A DNA stretch of 64,000 bases. Origin: Mycobacterium heckeshornense (GTDB lineage: Bacteria > Actinomycetota > Actinomycetes > Mycobacteriales > Mycobacteriaceae). The notes under the pieces are model-generated. The model did not search any database, was not told the origin of the DNA, and saw nothing but the letters and a program-made list of their open reading frames with translations. Positions 53,606-63,000 of this stretch are shown in pieces. The stretch's first letter is position 1, and the number at the start of each line of letters is the position of its first letter. The stretch is from the NCBI RefSeq assembly GCF_016592155.1, contig NZ_AP024237.1, positions 620,001 through 684,000 of the forward strand. The letters run 5' to 3'. The translations under genes and the position numbers were made by a program.

Positions 53606-54376
53606 GTGCCGGTGCCACTAGACGCTTCTGCGGTGAGAGTTCCCAAGGCAGGCGAATTGGTGGCCGCTGAACTCCGACGCAAAATTATCACCGGCGAGCT
53701 TGAGGTCGGTGAGCCGCTGCCCAGCGAAGCCGCGTTGATGGCGCAGTTCGGCGTGTCACGACCCACGCTACGCGAGGCGTTCCGGATTCTTGAGTCCGAG
53801 CAGCTGATTCGCGTGCTGCGGGGCGCCCGTGGTGGTGCACGGGTGCTCAAGCCCGATCCCGCCGTGGCGGGCCAGTACACCGGGGTGCTGCTGCAATCTC
53901 TCGGCACGCCATTGGTGGACGTCTACCGGGCCCGCGCCAGCATTGAAGAGTCGGCGGTGCGGATGTCGGCGGGGCGCCGGCTCAATGCCAATCTCAAGGA
54001 GCTAAACCTCTTACTGGCCGAAGGCGCGGAACTGATCGAGAACTCACCGGCCTACGCCGAGCACGACGTCGCGTTTCACCGGGCGGTCGTCGATCTGGCT
54101 GGTAGCACAACGCTGAAGGTGTTGGCAGACATGCTGTTTCACATCATCGGTGCCCACAATCGAGCATTCATCGCGGCACATCCGGAGGGATATGAGCTGC
54201 CGGCGAACCGCACCGCGCACCGCGCGCACGCGAAGCTGATCAGACTGCTCGAAGCAGGAGATTTGGAGGCCGCACAAAGCCACTGGCGTCGCCACCTCGA
54301 TGGAGTGGAGCAATACATGGTCGGCGACTCCAAGGAGACCATCGTTGATGTGCTGGCATCCGGCGGCCCCGGTTGA
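53606..54376 (+). CDS. GntR-family regulator, FadR/FCD type
   Basis: A 256-residue regulator. The winged HTH is LPSEAALMAQFGVSRPTLRE near residues 38-57 and the FCD effector domain follows, with metal-ligand-like HDVAFHRAVV, IGAHNRAF and HRAHAKLI histidines. FCD regulators usually respond to organic acids or acyl-CoA. It precedes, convergently, the broken CoA-transferase and the acyl-CoA synthetase, which are the likely targets. GTG 53606 is used; GTG codons nearby are possible. Confidence 0.88.
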   Translation: MPVPLDASAVRVPKAGELVAAELRRKIITGELEVGEPLPSEAALMAQFGVSRPTLREAFRILESEQLIRVLRGARGGARVLKPDPAVAGQYTGVLLQSLGTPLVDVYRARASIEESAVRMSAGRRLNANLKELNLLLAEGAELIENSPAYAEHDVAFHRAVVDLAGSTTLKVLADMLFHIIGAHNRAFIAAHPEGYELPANRTAHRAHAKLIRLLEAGDLEAAQSHWRRHLDGVEQYMVGDSKETIVDVLASGGPG

Positions 54377-54388
54377 AGCGTTGCCGTC

Positions 54389-55614
54389 CTAGATCACTCC
54401 GCGTGCCGCGAGCTCGGTAACCTCGTCCCCGGTAAGCCCGAGCCACTCCCGCAGCACCTCGGCAGTGTGTTCTCCAAGCAGCGGGGGAGCGCAATACCGC
54501 TCGATCGGTGTCGCTGACAGCGCGATCGGATTGCGCACCAAATCCGGGCTTCCCGACAGCGGGTGCTCGACGGTTGTGCGTATACCGCGGTGCACGACTT
54601 GGGGATTGGCGAACACGCCATGCATGTCGTTGACCTAACTGGCTGGGACATCAGCCGATTCGAGCTCGGCCACCCAATGGGCGGCCGGCTTACTCAGAAA
54701 GATCGCCCGTAAAATCTCCAGCAAGCGGTCGCGGTTCGCGATGCGCGCCGACACCGTCGCGAAGTCTGGATCGTCCGCCAGTTCAGGCCTGCTCAGTATT
54801 TTGACCAGCGAGGTCCACTGCTTTTGGGTGGCTGCCACGACGAAAATGTCGCCGTCCGAACACGCGAACGCCTGTGACGGTACACGGCCAAACCCGCCGT
54901 TGCCGCGGCGTGGCTGGCAGACACCGGAGATCAGGAAGTTCTGCACGTAGTGAGACAGGGCCGCGAGCCGCAGTCAAGCAGGGCGATGTCAATGTATTGG
55001 CCTTGGCCGCTTTGGGTGTCGCGGTGGTGCAATGCCGCCGGGATCGCGCTGGTCGTATAGAGGCTGGTGAGGATGTCCACCATCGAGACGCCGACTGTCA
55101 TCGGGCCTGCCCCGGGTTCGCCGTCGGGAATACCGGATACGCTCATCATCCCCGACATCGCCTGGAAGATGCCGTCGTAGCCGGGCCGTGACGCCAACGG
55201 GCCGTCCTGGCCGAATCCGGTGACCGAGCAATATACCAACCGGGGGTTGAGTTGTCGCAGTGATTGTTCATCGAGACCATACTTGCGCAAAACCCCAGGC
55301 CGGTAGTTCTCGAGAAAACGTCAGCGGTGCAAGCAAGTCGTCGAATGATATCGGCGCCTTCGGGCTTGGAGTGATCGACGGTGACCGACCTCTTATTGCG
55401 GTTGCAGCTGAGGTAGAAGCCGGCCTCTGCGCTTTCTTCGCCGTCGGCTGTGCGCAGAAAAGGCGGACCATAACTGCGGGCGTGGTCACCGGTTCCGGGC
55501 CGTTCAATCTTGAACGACATCGGCTCCGAGATCGCCCAGCAACTGGGAGGCCAGGGGGCCGGCCAGGATCCGGCTCAGATCAACGACACGCACACCACTT
55601 AACGTAGACGGCAT
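54389..55614 (-). pseudogene. Family III (CaiB/BaiF) CoA-transferase, broken by four lesions
   Basis: The start [20 protein letters not shown] at 55614 and the end GDEVTELAARGVI frame a normal-length gene. Lesions in order: a one-base T insertion near 55516 that turns V-V-K-I-E-R-P into a stop; a one-base deletion near 55319 before LENYRPGVLRKYGLDEQ; a frameshift near 54965 before QNFLISG; and an in-frame TAG at 54635-54637 just before VNDMHGVFANPQV. Sequence between lesions is well conserved, so inactivation is recent, or some changes are assembly errors. It follows the acyl-CoA synthetase by 8 bases. Confidence 0.85.
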
Positions 55615-55622
55615 CGCCGGAT

Positions 55623-57107
55623 TCACCTCTGCTCTTGCGGGGAAACGAGTTGCCGGCGCATGAGCTTGCCCGCCGCATTACGCGGCAACGCCTCGGCGAA
55701 GCGCCACTGCGCCGGAACCTTGAACCCCGCCAGCTGCTGGCGGCAGTAGGTGCGTAGTTCATCGACATCGGGCCGCGATGCCGGGTTGGCCGCGACGATG
55801 TAAGCGCGGATAGTCTCGCCCAGTCGCTGGTCGGCTACACCGACCACCGCGGCTTCGGCGACCTGCGGATGGTTTTCCAGTACCCGCTCGACTTCGACCG
55901 GGAACACGTTCTCCCCCCCGCGAATAATTTTGTCGTCGCTGCGCCCAACGAGATACAGATAGCCGTCGGCCAGTCGGCCAAGATCCCCGGTGTGCTGCCA
56001 GCCATCGGCATCGGTAAGCAAAGAGTGATCGCAGCGCGCCCACACCTCGCCAACCCCGTCAGGGCCGGGATCGACGATGCGCAATTCCACCCCCGGTGCG
56101 GCTCGGCCGACCGATCTCAGCAGTTCGCCGTTGCCGCGCGCCGCAGCCCGGTGATCTTCAGGGCTCAGCACCGTCAACGGGCTGCCTTCGGTTTGCCCGA
56201 ACAACTGGACCAAGTCGACGTGAGGCATGCTGTTGTGAACCCGCCGGGCGGTGTCCGGATGTATCGGCGCCCCGCCATAGGCGATCAGCCGGATGCTCGG
56301 CAGCATTAAAGCGTTGGCGGCCATAAGGATTTCGATCACTGACGGTACGGTGATCACGTGGGTCGGCTCGAAGGGTTTTAGGCTTTGCCACGCGGGCACG
56401 CTGAACGACGGGAACATCACAATCGCGCAGTGGTTGGCCAGCGCCACCGCAATGTTGCCTAGCCCGGCGACATGATGGAACAGAGCGCCTATCACCAGCC
56501 GCGCACCTGGGCGCAGCCCAAGAAGCGTGCCGTTCACCTCGGCGCGCCGGGCCAGCGGCCCTTCACGTGCGGGAACCTGTTTGGGCGCACCGGTGGTGCC
56601 TGATGTGTGCATCACGAAAGCAACGTCGCCGTGTTCGGCTGCGAAGTCGGCGGGCCCGATGGGCCCGCCGGGTGCCAGCGCATCGGTAATCACCAAACGA
56701 CGGCCGGTTTCGTCGGCCAGCTGAGCCGCCAGCTCGGCCGACTCCGGTTCCGCTACTAGAACTGTGCTGTCCAGGCGGTCAATGCAGTCCCGTAGTTCAT
56801 GTTCGGTCAGGCGCGGCCCCAGCGGTGCCAGTGGACGATGAGACCACGCCCCGGCGAGTAGCAAGGCCACGGACGCCGGCTGAGTTGTCAGCAGCGCCGG
56901 GACACACTCACCCGGGGCCACGTCGTTGGCATCAAGTACCTCGATGGCTCCTGCTGCCATGCGCAACAGCTCAGAGCGCGTCCATGTTGCCGTGAAGTCG
57001 CCAGCGACAGTGACAATCGCCGCCGCGTCTGGATCACACAACAGCCCGTCGAGCACCCGGCCAGACCAGGTGCGGTGGCAGCCAGCGGGCCGTCCGGGAG
57101 CGCTCAA
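55623..57107 (-). CDS. Acyl-CoA synthetase (AMP-forming ligase)
   Basis: A 494-residue ANL-superfamily ligase. The P-loop [14 protein letters not shown] near residue 165, the adenine site QLFGQTEG, the hinge [21 protein letters not shown] (key part TGDL) and the catalytic Lys motif [11 protein letters not shown] are all present. It would activate a fatty or steroid-derived acid to its CoA ester. It starts at 57107 and is divergent from the LLM oxidoreductase with 86 bases between. The second gene of its operon, the CoA-transferase, is broken. Confidence 0.92.
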   Translation of the reverse strand: MSAPGRPAGCHRTWSGRVLDGLLCDPDAAAIVTVAGDFTATWTRSELLRMAAGAIEVLDANDVAPGECVPALLTTQPASVALLLAGAWSHRPLAPLGPRLTEHELRDCIDRLDSTVLVAEPESAELAAQLADETGRRLVITDALAPGGPIGPADFAAEHGDVAFVMHTSGTTGAPKQVPAREGPLARRAEVNGTLLGLRPGARLVIGALFHHVAGLGNIAVALANHCAIVMFPSFSVPAWQSLKPFEPTHVITVPSVIEILMAANALMLPSIRLIAYGGAPIHPDTARRVHNSMPHVDLVQLFGQTEGSPLTVLSPEDHRAAARGNGELLRSVGRAAPGVELRIVDPGPDGVGEVWARCDHSLLTDADGWQHTGDLGRLADGYLYLVGRSDDKIIRGGENVFPVEVERVLENHPQVAEAAVVGVADQRLGETIRAYIVAANPASRPDVDELRTYCRQQLAGFKVPAQWRFAEALPRNAAGKLMRRQLVSPQEQR

Positions 57108-57193
57108 CGGTCACCCAGCGTCGGGCGCCACACCGCAATAATCACCATAATCAGTACTATAATTCAGCGGTATTTTCGTGAGAAGGAGGCCCG

Positions 57194-58135
57194 GTGCGCG
57201 CCGGTATTGTATTGCCCCGTGACCAGCGGCAAGTTGCGGAGGCGGCGCGCTGGGCCGAGAATCTCGGGTTCGACCTTGTGGCCTCCGGTGAGCATCTCTT
57301 CTTTCACGGGCGCACCCCCAACGCTTTTGTCGTGCTGGCAGCTGCGGCCGGCGCCACTGAGCGGGTCCGGTTGCTGAGCGCGTTGACGATCCTGCCGGTC
57401 TACCCGGCCGTGCTAGCCGCGAAGCTCGTCGCCACCTTGGATCAGGTATCCAACGGACGGTTCGATTTCGGTGTCGGCGTGGGCGGCGAATACCCGCCGG
57501 AGTTCGCCGCTGCGGGTGTACCGGTCGGCGAGCGCGGCGCTCGCACCGACGAGGCACTGGCGCTCATTCTGCGGCTGCTACGTGGTGGGCCGGTGGACTT
57601 TGCAGGCCGCTGGACGCGCGTCGAGGGGTTGTCGCTGAATCCTCCTGCGCTGCAAACGCCGGCGCCGCCGGTTTGGGTCGGGGGCCGCCGCCCTGCCGCT
57701 TTTCGGCGCGCCGGGCGGTTCGCCGACGTCTGGATGCCCTACATGTACACACCGGAGCGACTGGCGGACAGCTTGCAGTCGGTGCGCGGCCACGCGGTGC
57801 AAGCTGGCCGAGGCGCCGCTGAGGTCCGCGGCGCCATCTTTTGTTGGGGGGCCCTTGATCGCGATCCGGCAGCGGCGCGCCGCGACGCCGTCGCCGCGGT
57901 CAATCGGACCTACAACCAGGACTTCGAACCCCTGGCCGACCGCTACCTGCTCACCGGCACCCCGCAGCAGGTCTGTAGGCGGCTCGCCGAATATCGCGAC
58001 GCCGGCGCCGAGACGGTGATCTTCGCTGCCCCGCGCGATGCCGACGCGTGGCGGCGCAGCATCGAGTTGTTCGCCGCCGAAGTGCTGCCGGACCTGCATG
58101 AAACCCGTGGCACCGATCCGGTTGACCGCAACTGA
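57194..58135 (+). CDS. LLM-class F420-dependent oxidoreductase
   Basis: A 313-residue TIM-barrel of the luciferase-like family (TIGR03619-type). The N-terminus MRAGIVLPRDQRQVAEAARW and the segments DLVASGEHLFFHG, LLSALTILPVYPAVLAAKL and FDFGVGVGGEY are typical of F420-binding oxidoreductases. The substrate is unknown. GTG 57194 is preceded by AGAAGGAGG. It is divergent from the acyl-CoA synthetase and probably regulated with it. Confidence 0.88.
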   Translation: MRAGIVLPRDQRQVAEAARWAENLGFDLVASGEHLFFHGRTPNAFVVLAAAAGATERVRLLSALTILPVYPAVLAAKLVATLDQVSNGRFDFGVGVGGEYPPEFAAAGVPVGERGARTDEALALILRLLRGGPVDFAGRWTRVEGLSLNPPALQTPAPPVWVGGRRPAAFRRAGRFADVWMPYMYTPERLADSLQSVRGHAVQAGRGAAEVRGAIFCWGALDRDPAAARRDAVAAVNRTYNQDFEPLADRYLLTGTPQQVCRRLAEYRDAGAETVIFAAPRDADAWRRSIELFAAEVLPDLHETRGTDPVDRN

Positions 58136-58673
58136 CGCTTGGCGCGGCGCCGGACCAAGCGAGTGCCCTTGGGCGGCCTTCTGTCATCGCACACGGCATC
58201 TGGGTCGTCGAAATTGACCTTCCAGGATGTATCCGCGGGCGGCGGAGAGCAACGCCGCCCGCGCTGCGCTGCACGGTGCGATGGCGGCACCGGACGGGAG
58301 CCGGACCCGCACGTGAGTGTCTGGGCGAAGTCGGGGCTGCTGGTTGCTTCTCACACTGCGTTCTGCACAGAAGAGCTAAAGATGTTGCCGCTCGAAGGCC
58401 CTTTCCGGATTAGATCTTCTGTTGTTTCGGCCGATCGAGCCTCGTTAGCTCGAACCAAACGCGCCGCAACACAAGTGACTAATCCGATAAATGGATAGAT
58501 ATTTTGATGTAAGCCGACCCAAGGTGCCCAAGTCGTCCGTGTCTGTACGCAGGCGAGTTTGTGATTGGTTAATCGCTGGTAGGTAGCTACCTCGTTACCG
58601 CTGGCATGCCATGGCCGCAAGTTTAGCGAAATGAGCTTGGCAGAATCAGTTAAATTTTATGTCGGAATCGTGC
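58136..58673. other. 538-base gap between LLM and TetR genes
   Basis: No convincing gene. It includes an AT-rich patch (GATAAATGGATAGATATTTT near 58488-58507) and a small CGAGC/GCTCG stem near 58437-58453. The patch shares GATAGATATTT with the promoter region at 53275, which may be coincidence. Confidence 0.45.
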
Positions 58674-59381
58674 TTACCCGGAGAGGGTCCGCCAGCCGGG
58701 GCTAGGGTGCTGTGATGGTGGCGTCAGGATGGGTAGCACGACGTCGATGGCCGTCGCCACCAGCTCAGACAGCTCGGACCCCGGGGTCGCGGCCCAGCTC
58801 CGATATGCGGTGCTGATCGCGCCCAGCAGAGCGCTGGCTCGGACATCCCAGCGCAACGGTTCATCAGCCGGGAGCGCTGACGGTCCCCTGATCGTTGCCG
58901 CAGCATGCAGAGTTGCGGCCAGCGTTGGCTGCATCCGACTCGTCGCCCCAAGAAAATACTGCCACACCTTTTCGTCGGTGGAGGCAACTCGCATCATTTC
59001 ACGACTTTCCTCATGTAATTCGATCTCGGCGTGTTCGAAGGCGACAAGAATCGCTTCCCGTAATGGCGCGAAATGAATTTGCACGGATAACTGCTCGAGA
59101 AATTCGGCGGTTGCCTCCGCAATTGTTGCTGCGAATAGTTCACTTTTGCTGCCGAAATACCGATAAAGCGTCCGGGGCGAGACCTTGGCAATGGCAGCAA
59201 CCGTCGACATGGTTGTTGCCGCATAGCCGCGTACTCGGAAGGCGTGAACCGCTGCCGCCGTTATCGCACGGCGTGTCAGCTCTGTCCGCTGCTGGGTCGG
59301 TACCGCATGGTACCTGGGAAGAGAGACTGCAGAACGGCGACGAGACACGTGTCGTAGTGTGCCATAGGCGCAGGCTGCCAT
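58674..59381 (-). CDS. TetR-family regulator next to the mce operon
   Basis: A 235-residue TetR protein with HTH MSTVAAIAKVSPRTLYRYFG near residues 58-77 and a helical effector domain. It is divergent from the yrbE/mce operon with 430 bases between, so it is a candidate repressor of that operon; several mycobacterial mce operons are controlled by a local TetR or GntR regulator. The first 20-30 residues are weak and a later start is possible. Confidence 0.85.
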   Translation of the reverse strand: MAACAYGTLRHVSRRRSAVSLPRYHAVPTQQRTELTRRAITAAAVHAFRVRGYAATTMSTVAAIAKVSPRTLYRYFGSKSELFAATIAEATAEFLEQLSVQIHFAPLREAILVAFEHAEIELHEESREMMRVASTDEKVWQYFLGATSRMQPTLAATLHAAATIRGPSALPADEPLRWDVRASALLGAISTAYRSWAATPGSELSELVATAIDVVLPILTPPSQHPSPGWRTLSG

Positions 59382-59810
59382 GGCAGACGGCGATGCATCC
59401 TCTGATCAGAATCGCGTTCTCGGACTGCTCCCAGCAAACCGCACATGTGCCGCTAGGTCGACACGCCACTAAGTCAAATTTCTCATCGAAACTGTTGCTC
59501 TGCGCGAATTCTGTGGTGTACGGTTCACCGACAGCCGCGGACGCTCCGGTCACAAGTCTCACCGGGCGCAGGAAAGTGGGTTAATCGAGGGGATTGTCGA
59601 TCTGGTGGAGGATTCTCAATGAAGCACAGCGGGGGAGGCTTCCGTTGATCAAGCTGGGCAGCGCCGTTCCCGGTAACGGCCTGCCTAGCCGCGCCCTGGG
59701 CGGGCTTTTTGCGCGGGCTGGCGGAGCTGCGCCAGGTCTGCGATGCGAGCGCCGCCCTATGACTGGCGGTTCGACGATGAAACACCAGTCTGTGAGGACA
59801 TGCGGGGCTC
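59382..59810. other. 429-base leader region of the mce operon
   Basis: No gene seen. It should contain the promoters of the TetR gene and the mce operon. A terminator-like hairpin with five T residues lies about 100 bases before the yrbEA start (separate entry). The other sequence shows no clear repeat. Confidence 0.45.
59687..59710 (+). terminator. Hairpin with U-tract in the mce leader
   Basis: AGCC-G-CGCCC and GGGCG-GGCT pair with one bulged base and are followed by TTTTT. Real U-tract terminators are rare in mycobacteria. It lies upstream of yrbEA with no gene before it on this strand, so attenuation of the mce transcript is possible. Confidence 0.4.
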
Positions 59811-60602
59811 ATGCAACCTGACGCTACGTCCACGGTGGTCGGCGCCGGGGCATACGCCAAACCGCTGCGCGAAGTCGGCAGTTACTTTGCGCTGCTGCTC
59901 GACATCCTGGTGCAGATGGCGCGTCCGCCGTTCGCCTGGCGGGAGTTCATCCACCAGAGCTGGTTTGTGGCTCGGGTGTCGGTCGTCCCGACCATTTTTT
60001 TATCGATTCCGTTCAACGCGCTGTCCGTCTTCATCATCAACGTGCTGCTGGTCGACATTGGTGCCGCCGACGCATCGGGTGCCGGCGCTGCACTGGCGGG
60101 CGTTGTCTACATCGGTCCCATCACGACGGTGCTGGTCGTAGCTGGAACCGGGGCCACCGCGATCTGCGCCGACCTCGGCGCACGTACCATCCGCGAAGAA
60201 CTCGACGCGATGCGGGTAATGGGAATCAGCCCCACCCAAAGACTGCTGGTGCCCAGGGTGTTGGCGCTAAGCTTGAACGGTTTGTTGCTGAACTCGATCA
60301 ACACCATCGTCGGCCTGGTTGGCAGTTTCGCTTTCTCCGTCTACTTCCAACACGTCACTCCAGGTGCGTGGGCGGCGGGCTTGACGCTACTGGTTGGGCT
60401 GCCCGATGTCGTCATCGCGCTTGCTAAGGCGGCTTTGTTCGGTCTGATCGCCGGCACCATCGCTTGTTACAAGGGTGTGACCGTAGGCGGCGGACCGCAA
60501 GGCGTCGGCAACGCAGTCAATGAAACGGTTGTGTACACGTTCGTGGCGCTATTCGTGATCAACATAGTACTGGTCGCGGTTGGCACGAAGGTGACGAGGT
60601 GA
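59811..60602 (+). CDS. yrbEA: YrbE/MlaE-family permease A of an mce operon
   Basis: A 263-residue MlaE-like permease with about five helices. The EAA-type region is LGARTIREELDAMRVMGISP near residue 126. YrbEA and YrbEB form the membrane core of the Mce lipid importer driven by the MceG ATPase encoded elsewhere. The stop overlaps the yrbEB GTG by 4 bases. Confidence 0.93.
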   Translation: MQPDATSTVVGAGAYAKPLREVGSYFALLLDILVQMARPPFAWREFIHQSWFVARVSVVPTIFLSIPFNALSVFIINVLLVDIGAADASGAGAALAGVVYIGPITTVLVVAGTGATAICADLGARTIREELDAMRVMGISPTQRLLVPRVLALSLNGLLLNSINTIVGLVGSFAFSVYFQHVTPGAWAAGLTLLVGLPDVVIALAKAALFGLIAGTIACYKGVTVGGGPQGVGNAVNETVVYTFVALFVINIVLVAVGTKVTR

Positions 60603-61483
60603 GCACGGTCTCCGTTCGACTCCATGCGATGAGTGCTGCCCCTGCTCCGCAGCGGTTACCCCGGCTGACGAACACCTTGCGAAGCTTTATCGACGAGTGG
60701 AACCGGCTTGGAAGCCAGACTGCGTTCTATGCCAAGGCGCTGACACAGACGTGGGATGCTGTCGTGCGCTACAAAGTTGAGACGCTGCGCCTGATCGCGA
60801 ATATGAGTCTGGGCATCGGTGCGTTGGCGATCATCGGCGGCACCGTAGTGGTCGTAACCACATTGGTCATGTCAACCGGATCCTTTGTCGGCATCCAGTT
60901 ATACCGATCCCTGTCGGATATCGGCGTGGAGGCGCTAAGCGGTTTCGCTTCGGCCTACATCAACACGCGTTTCGCCGCACCGCTGACCGCTGCCATCGGC
61001 CTGGCTGCCACCATCGGTGCCGGAGCCACCGCACAGCTCGGTGCCATGCGGATCAACGAGGAGATAGATGCGCTTGAAGTGATGGGAATCCGAACGATTG
61101 GCTACTTGGTATCCACGCGGATAGTGGCCGGTGTGCTGGTCACGGTTCCGCTGTGGGCCATGGCTTCGCTAGCGGGGTATCTGGCGACTCGCACACTTGT
61201 CGTCTTTGTTTTCGGGCAGGCGCCCGGGGTCTACGACCACTACTTCCATACTTACTTGCAGCCAACCGATCTGATTTGGTCGTTGCTGCAGGTTATGGCG
61301 ACGGCAGTAACGGTCATGCTGATTCACACGTTCTACGGTTTCAACGCCACTGGCGGACCGGCCGGTGTTGGTGAAGCAGTTGGTCGTTCGGTGCGCGCCT
61401 CATTGGTTGTGGCGGTTGCGGTCCAGTTGGCGGTCGCCATGGCTGCCTACGGAGTGTCCGGCAATTTCAACCTGTCTGGGTAG
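60599..61483 (+). CDS. yrbEB: YrbE/MlaE-family permease B of an mce operon
   Basis: A 294-residue permease with an N-terminal cytosolic segment, about five helices and the MRINEEIDALEVMGIRTIGY motif near residue 150. GTG 60599 overlaps yrbEA (GTGA). It pairs with YrbEA. mceA follows 6 bases after its stop. Confidence 0.93.
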   Translation: MSTVSVRLHAMSAAPAPQRLPRLTNTLRSFIDEWNRLGSQTAFYAKALTQTWDAVVRYKVETLRLIANMSLGIGALAIIGGTVVVVTTLVMSTGSFVGIQLYRSLSDIGVEALSGFASAYINTRFAAPLTAAIGLAATIGAGATAQLGAMRINEEIDALEVMGIRTIGYLVSTRIVAGVLVTVPLWAMASLAGYLATRTLVVFVFGQAPGVYDHYFHTYLQPTDLIWSLLQVMATAVTVMLIHTFYGFNATGGPAGVGEAVGRSVRASLVVAVAVQLAVAMAAYGVSGNFNLSG

Positions 61484-61489
61484 CGACTG

Positions 61490-62962
61490 ATGGATTGGAA
61501 ACGACGCGAGGCTGGACTTCCCCCGGCGCTGTGGACTCTGATCCTTTTCGGCTTCATCATTGGGCTGGTCGTGCTGACGACAGCGATGTTCAACCGAGAC
61601 CTCAGGCCCTATGCAGGGGTTATGCTCACTTCTGATCGTTCGGGTCTCATTATGGAGCCCGGCGCGAAGGTGAAGTTGCGTGGCGTTCAAGTCGGCAGGG
61701 TTGCCTCGATTCAGCCGGGCGACCCGGTCAAGCTTAAGCTGGAACTCTACCCGGAGCAGCTCAAATACATCCCAGCCAACGTCACCGCCAAAATCACCGC
61801 CACCACCGCATTCGGCGGGAAATACGTCGACCTGCTGGTTCCAGACAACCCCAGCCCGAAACAGCTGGCGGCGGGCGCGGTGGTGCGAGCACGCAACGTG
61901 ACCACCGAGGTCAACACGGTGTTCCAGAACCTCGTTGGTGTGCTCAACCAGGTCGACACTCCCAAACTGAATGCGGTGCTCACTGCTCTAGGGGAAGGTT
62001 TTCGCGGCAAGGGGGAGGCCCTCGGCGAGGCCACCACCGATCTCAACCAGGTGTTAATGGCGATCAACCCCCGCAGCGAGACCATCCGCGCCGACTACCG
62101 CGCGCTGAAGGCATTCAGCGACACCTATAGTGCGGCCGCCCATGACATCGTGACGGTGCTCGACGCGGCCAGCACAACGAGCGCCACGATTACCGACAAC
62201 GCCAAACAACTTGATTCAGTACTGCTCAACGTCACCGGACTCTCCCGCAGCGGGACCAACCTGCTCGGTCCGAATAAGGACAATCTGGTGCACGGCATCA
62301 ACCTGCTCGAGTCCACCACTCGGCTGCTGATGAAATACAACCCCGAACTCACCTGCACGCTCGTCGGCGGCAAGAACGTGCTGGATTTCGGCTTCTTGGA
62401 CGTCACCGGCGGTGCCAACGGGTATTCGGTGATCCTCGACGTCGCATTGCTCTTCGGTGACGATACGTACCGGTTTCCCGACAATCTGCCGATCAACGGG
62501 GCCAAGGGTGGCCCAGGCGGACAGCCGGGCTGCGGATCGTTGCCCGATGTCTCCAAGAACTTCCCACAGCGCTACCTGGTCACCAACACCGGGTGGGGCA
62601 CCGGGATGGACGTGCGGCCCAACCCTGGTATCGGGTTCCCGGGCTACGTCGACTACGCCCCTGTCACCCGCGGCATACCACAACCCCCCAGCATTCGCCA
62701 TCTCGGGCCCCCAGCGCCCGGCCCAATCCCGTATCCGGGTGCACCGCCCTACGGCGCGCAGCTGTACGGGCCGGACGGAACGCCACTGTATCCCGGCTTG
62801 CCGCCGGCACCTCCGCCGGGCAGGCCGCGCGAACCCGGCCCGCCGCCAGCCGGCTCGGAGCCGTTCGTGCCGGCGGTGCCAGCCGGGCCGCAGGCAACGT
62901 GCGGAGTTGTCACCCAGTTGTGCGACCCGCGGCCCCCGCCACCGTACGCCCCGGCACCCTGA
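61490..62962 (+). CDS. mceA: Mce-family protein A
   Basis: A 490-residue envelope protein. One N-terminal helix (LWTLILFGFIIGLVVLTTAM) anchors it, the MlaD/Mce domain follows (GVMLTSDRSGLIMEPGAKVK, with RGVQVGRV), then a long helical region (residues 150-280) and a Pro/Gly-rich tail of about 90 residues. Mce A-F proteins form a tunnel that carries fatty acids or sterols to YrbE. The mce number cannot be told; H37Rv has no mce operon at this locus. Confidence 0.92.
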   Translation: MDWKRREAGLPPALWTLILFGFIIGLVVLTTAMFNRDLRPYAGVMLTSDRSGLIMEPGAKVKLRGVQVGRVASIQPGDPVKLKLELYPEQLKYIPANVTAKITATTAFGGKYVDLLVPDNPSPKQLAAGAVVRARNVTTEVNTVFQNLVGVLNQVDTPKLNAVLTALGEGFRGKGEALGEATTDLNQVLMAINPRSETIRADYRALKAFSDTYSAAAHDIVTVLDAASTTSATITDNAKQLDSVLLNVTGLSRSGTNLLGPNKDNLVHGINLLESTTRLLMKYNPELTCTLVGGKNVLDFGFLDVTGGANGYSVILDVALLFGDDTYRFPDNLPINGAKGGPGGQPGCGSLPDVSKNFPQRYLVTNTGWGTGMDVRPNPGIGFPGYVDYAPVTRGIPQPPSIRHLGPPAPGPIPYPGAPPYGAQLYGPDGTPLYPGLPPAPPPGRPREPGPPPAGSEPFVPAVPAGPQATCGVVTQLCDPRPPPPYAPAP

Positions 62963-63000
62963 CGAGCACCAGCGACACCCACGTCATAGGAAGACAAGAC

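Noticed and set aside
53275..58507. Shared GATAGATATTT near 53275 and 58497
   Set aside because: Eleven shared bases in AT-rich promoter-like patches can arise by chance; only two copies and different surroundings.
58351..58620. 89-codon minus-strand ORF in the gap after the LLM gene
   Set aside because: No ribosome site, unusual composition and no family; treated as intergenic.
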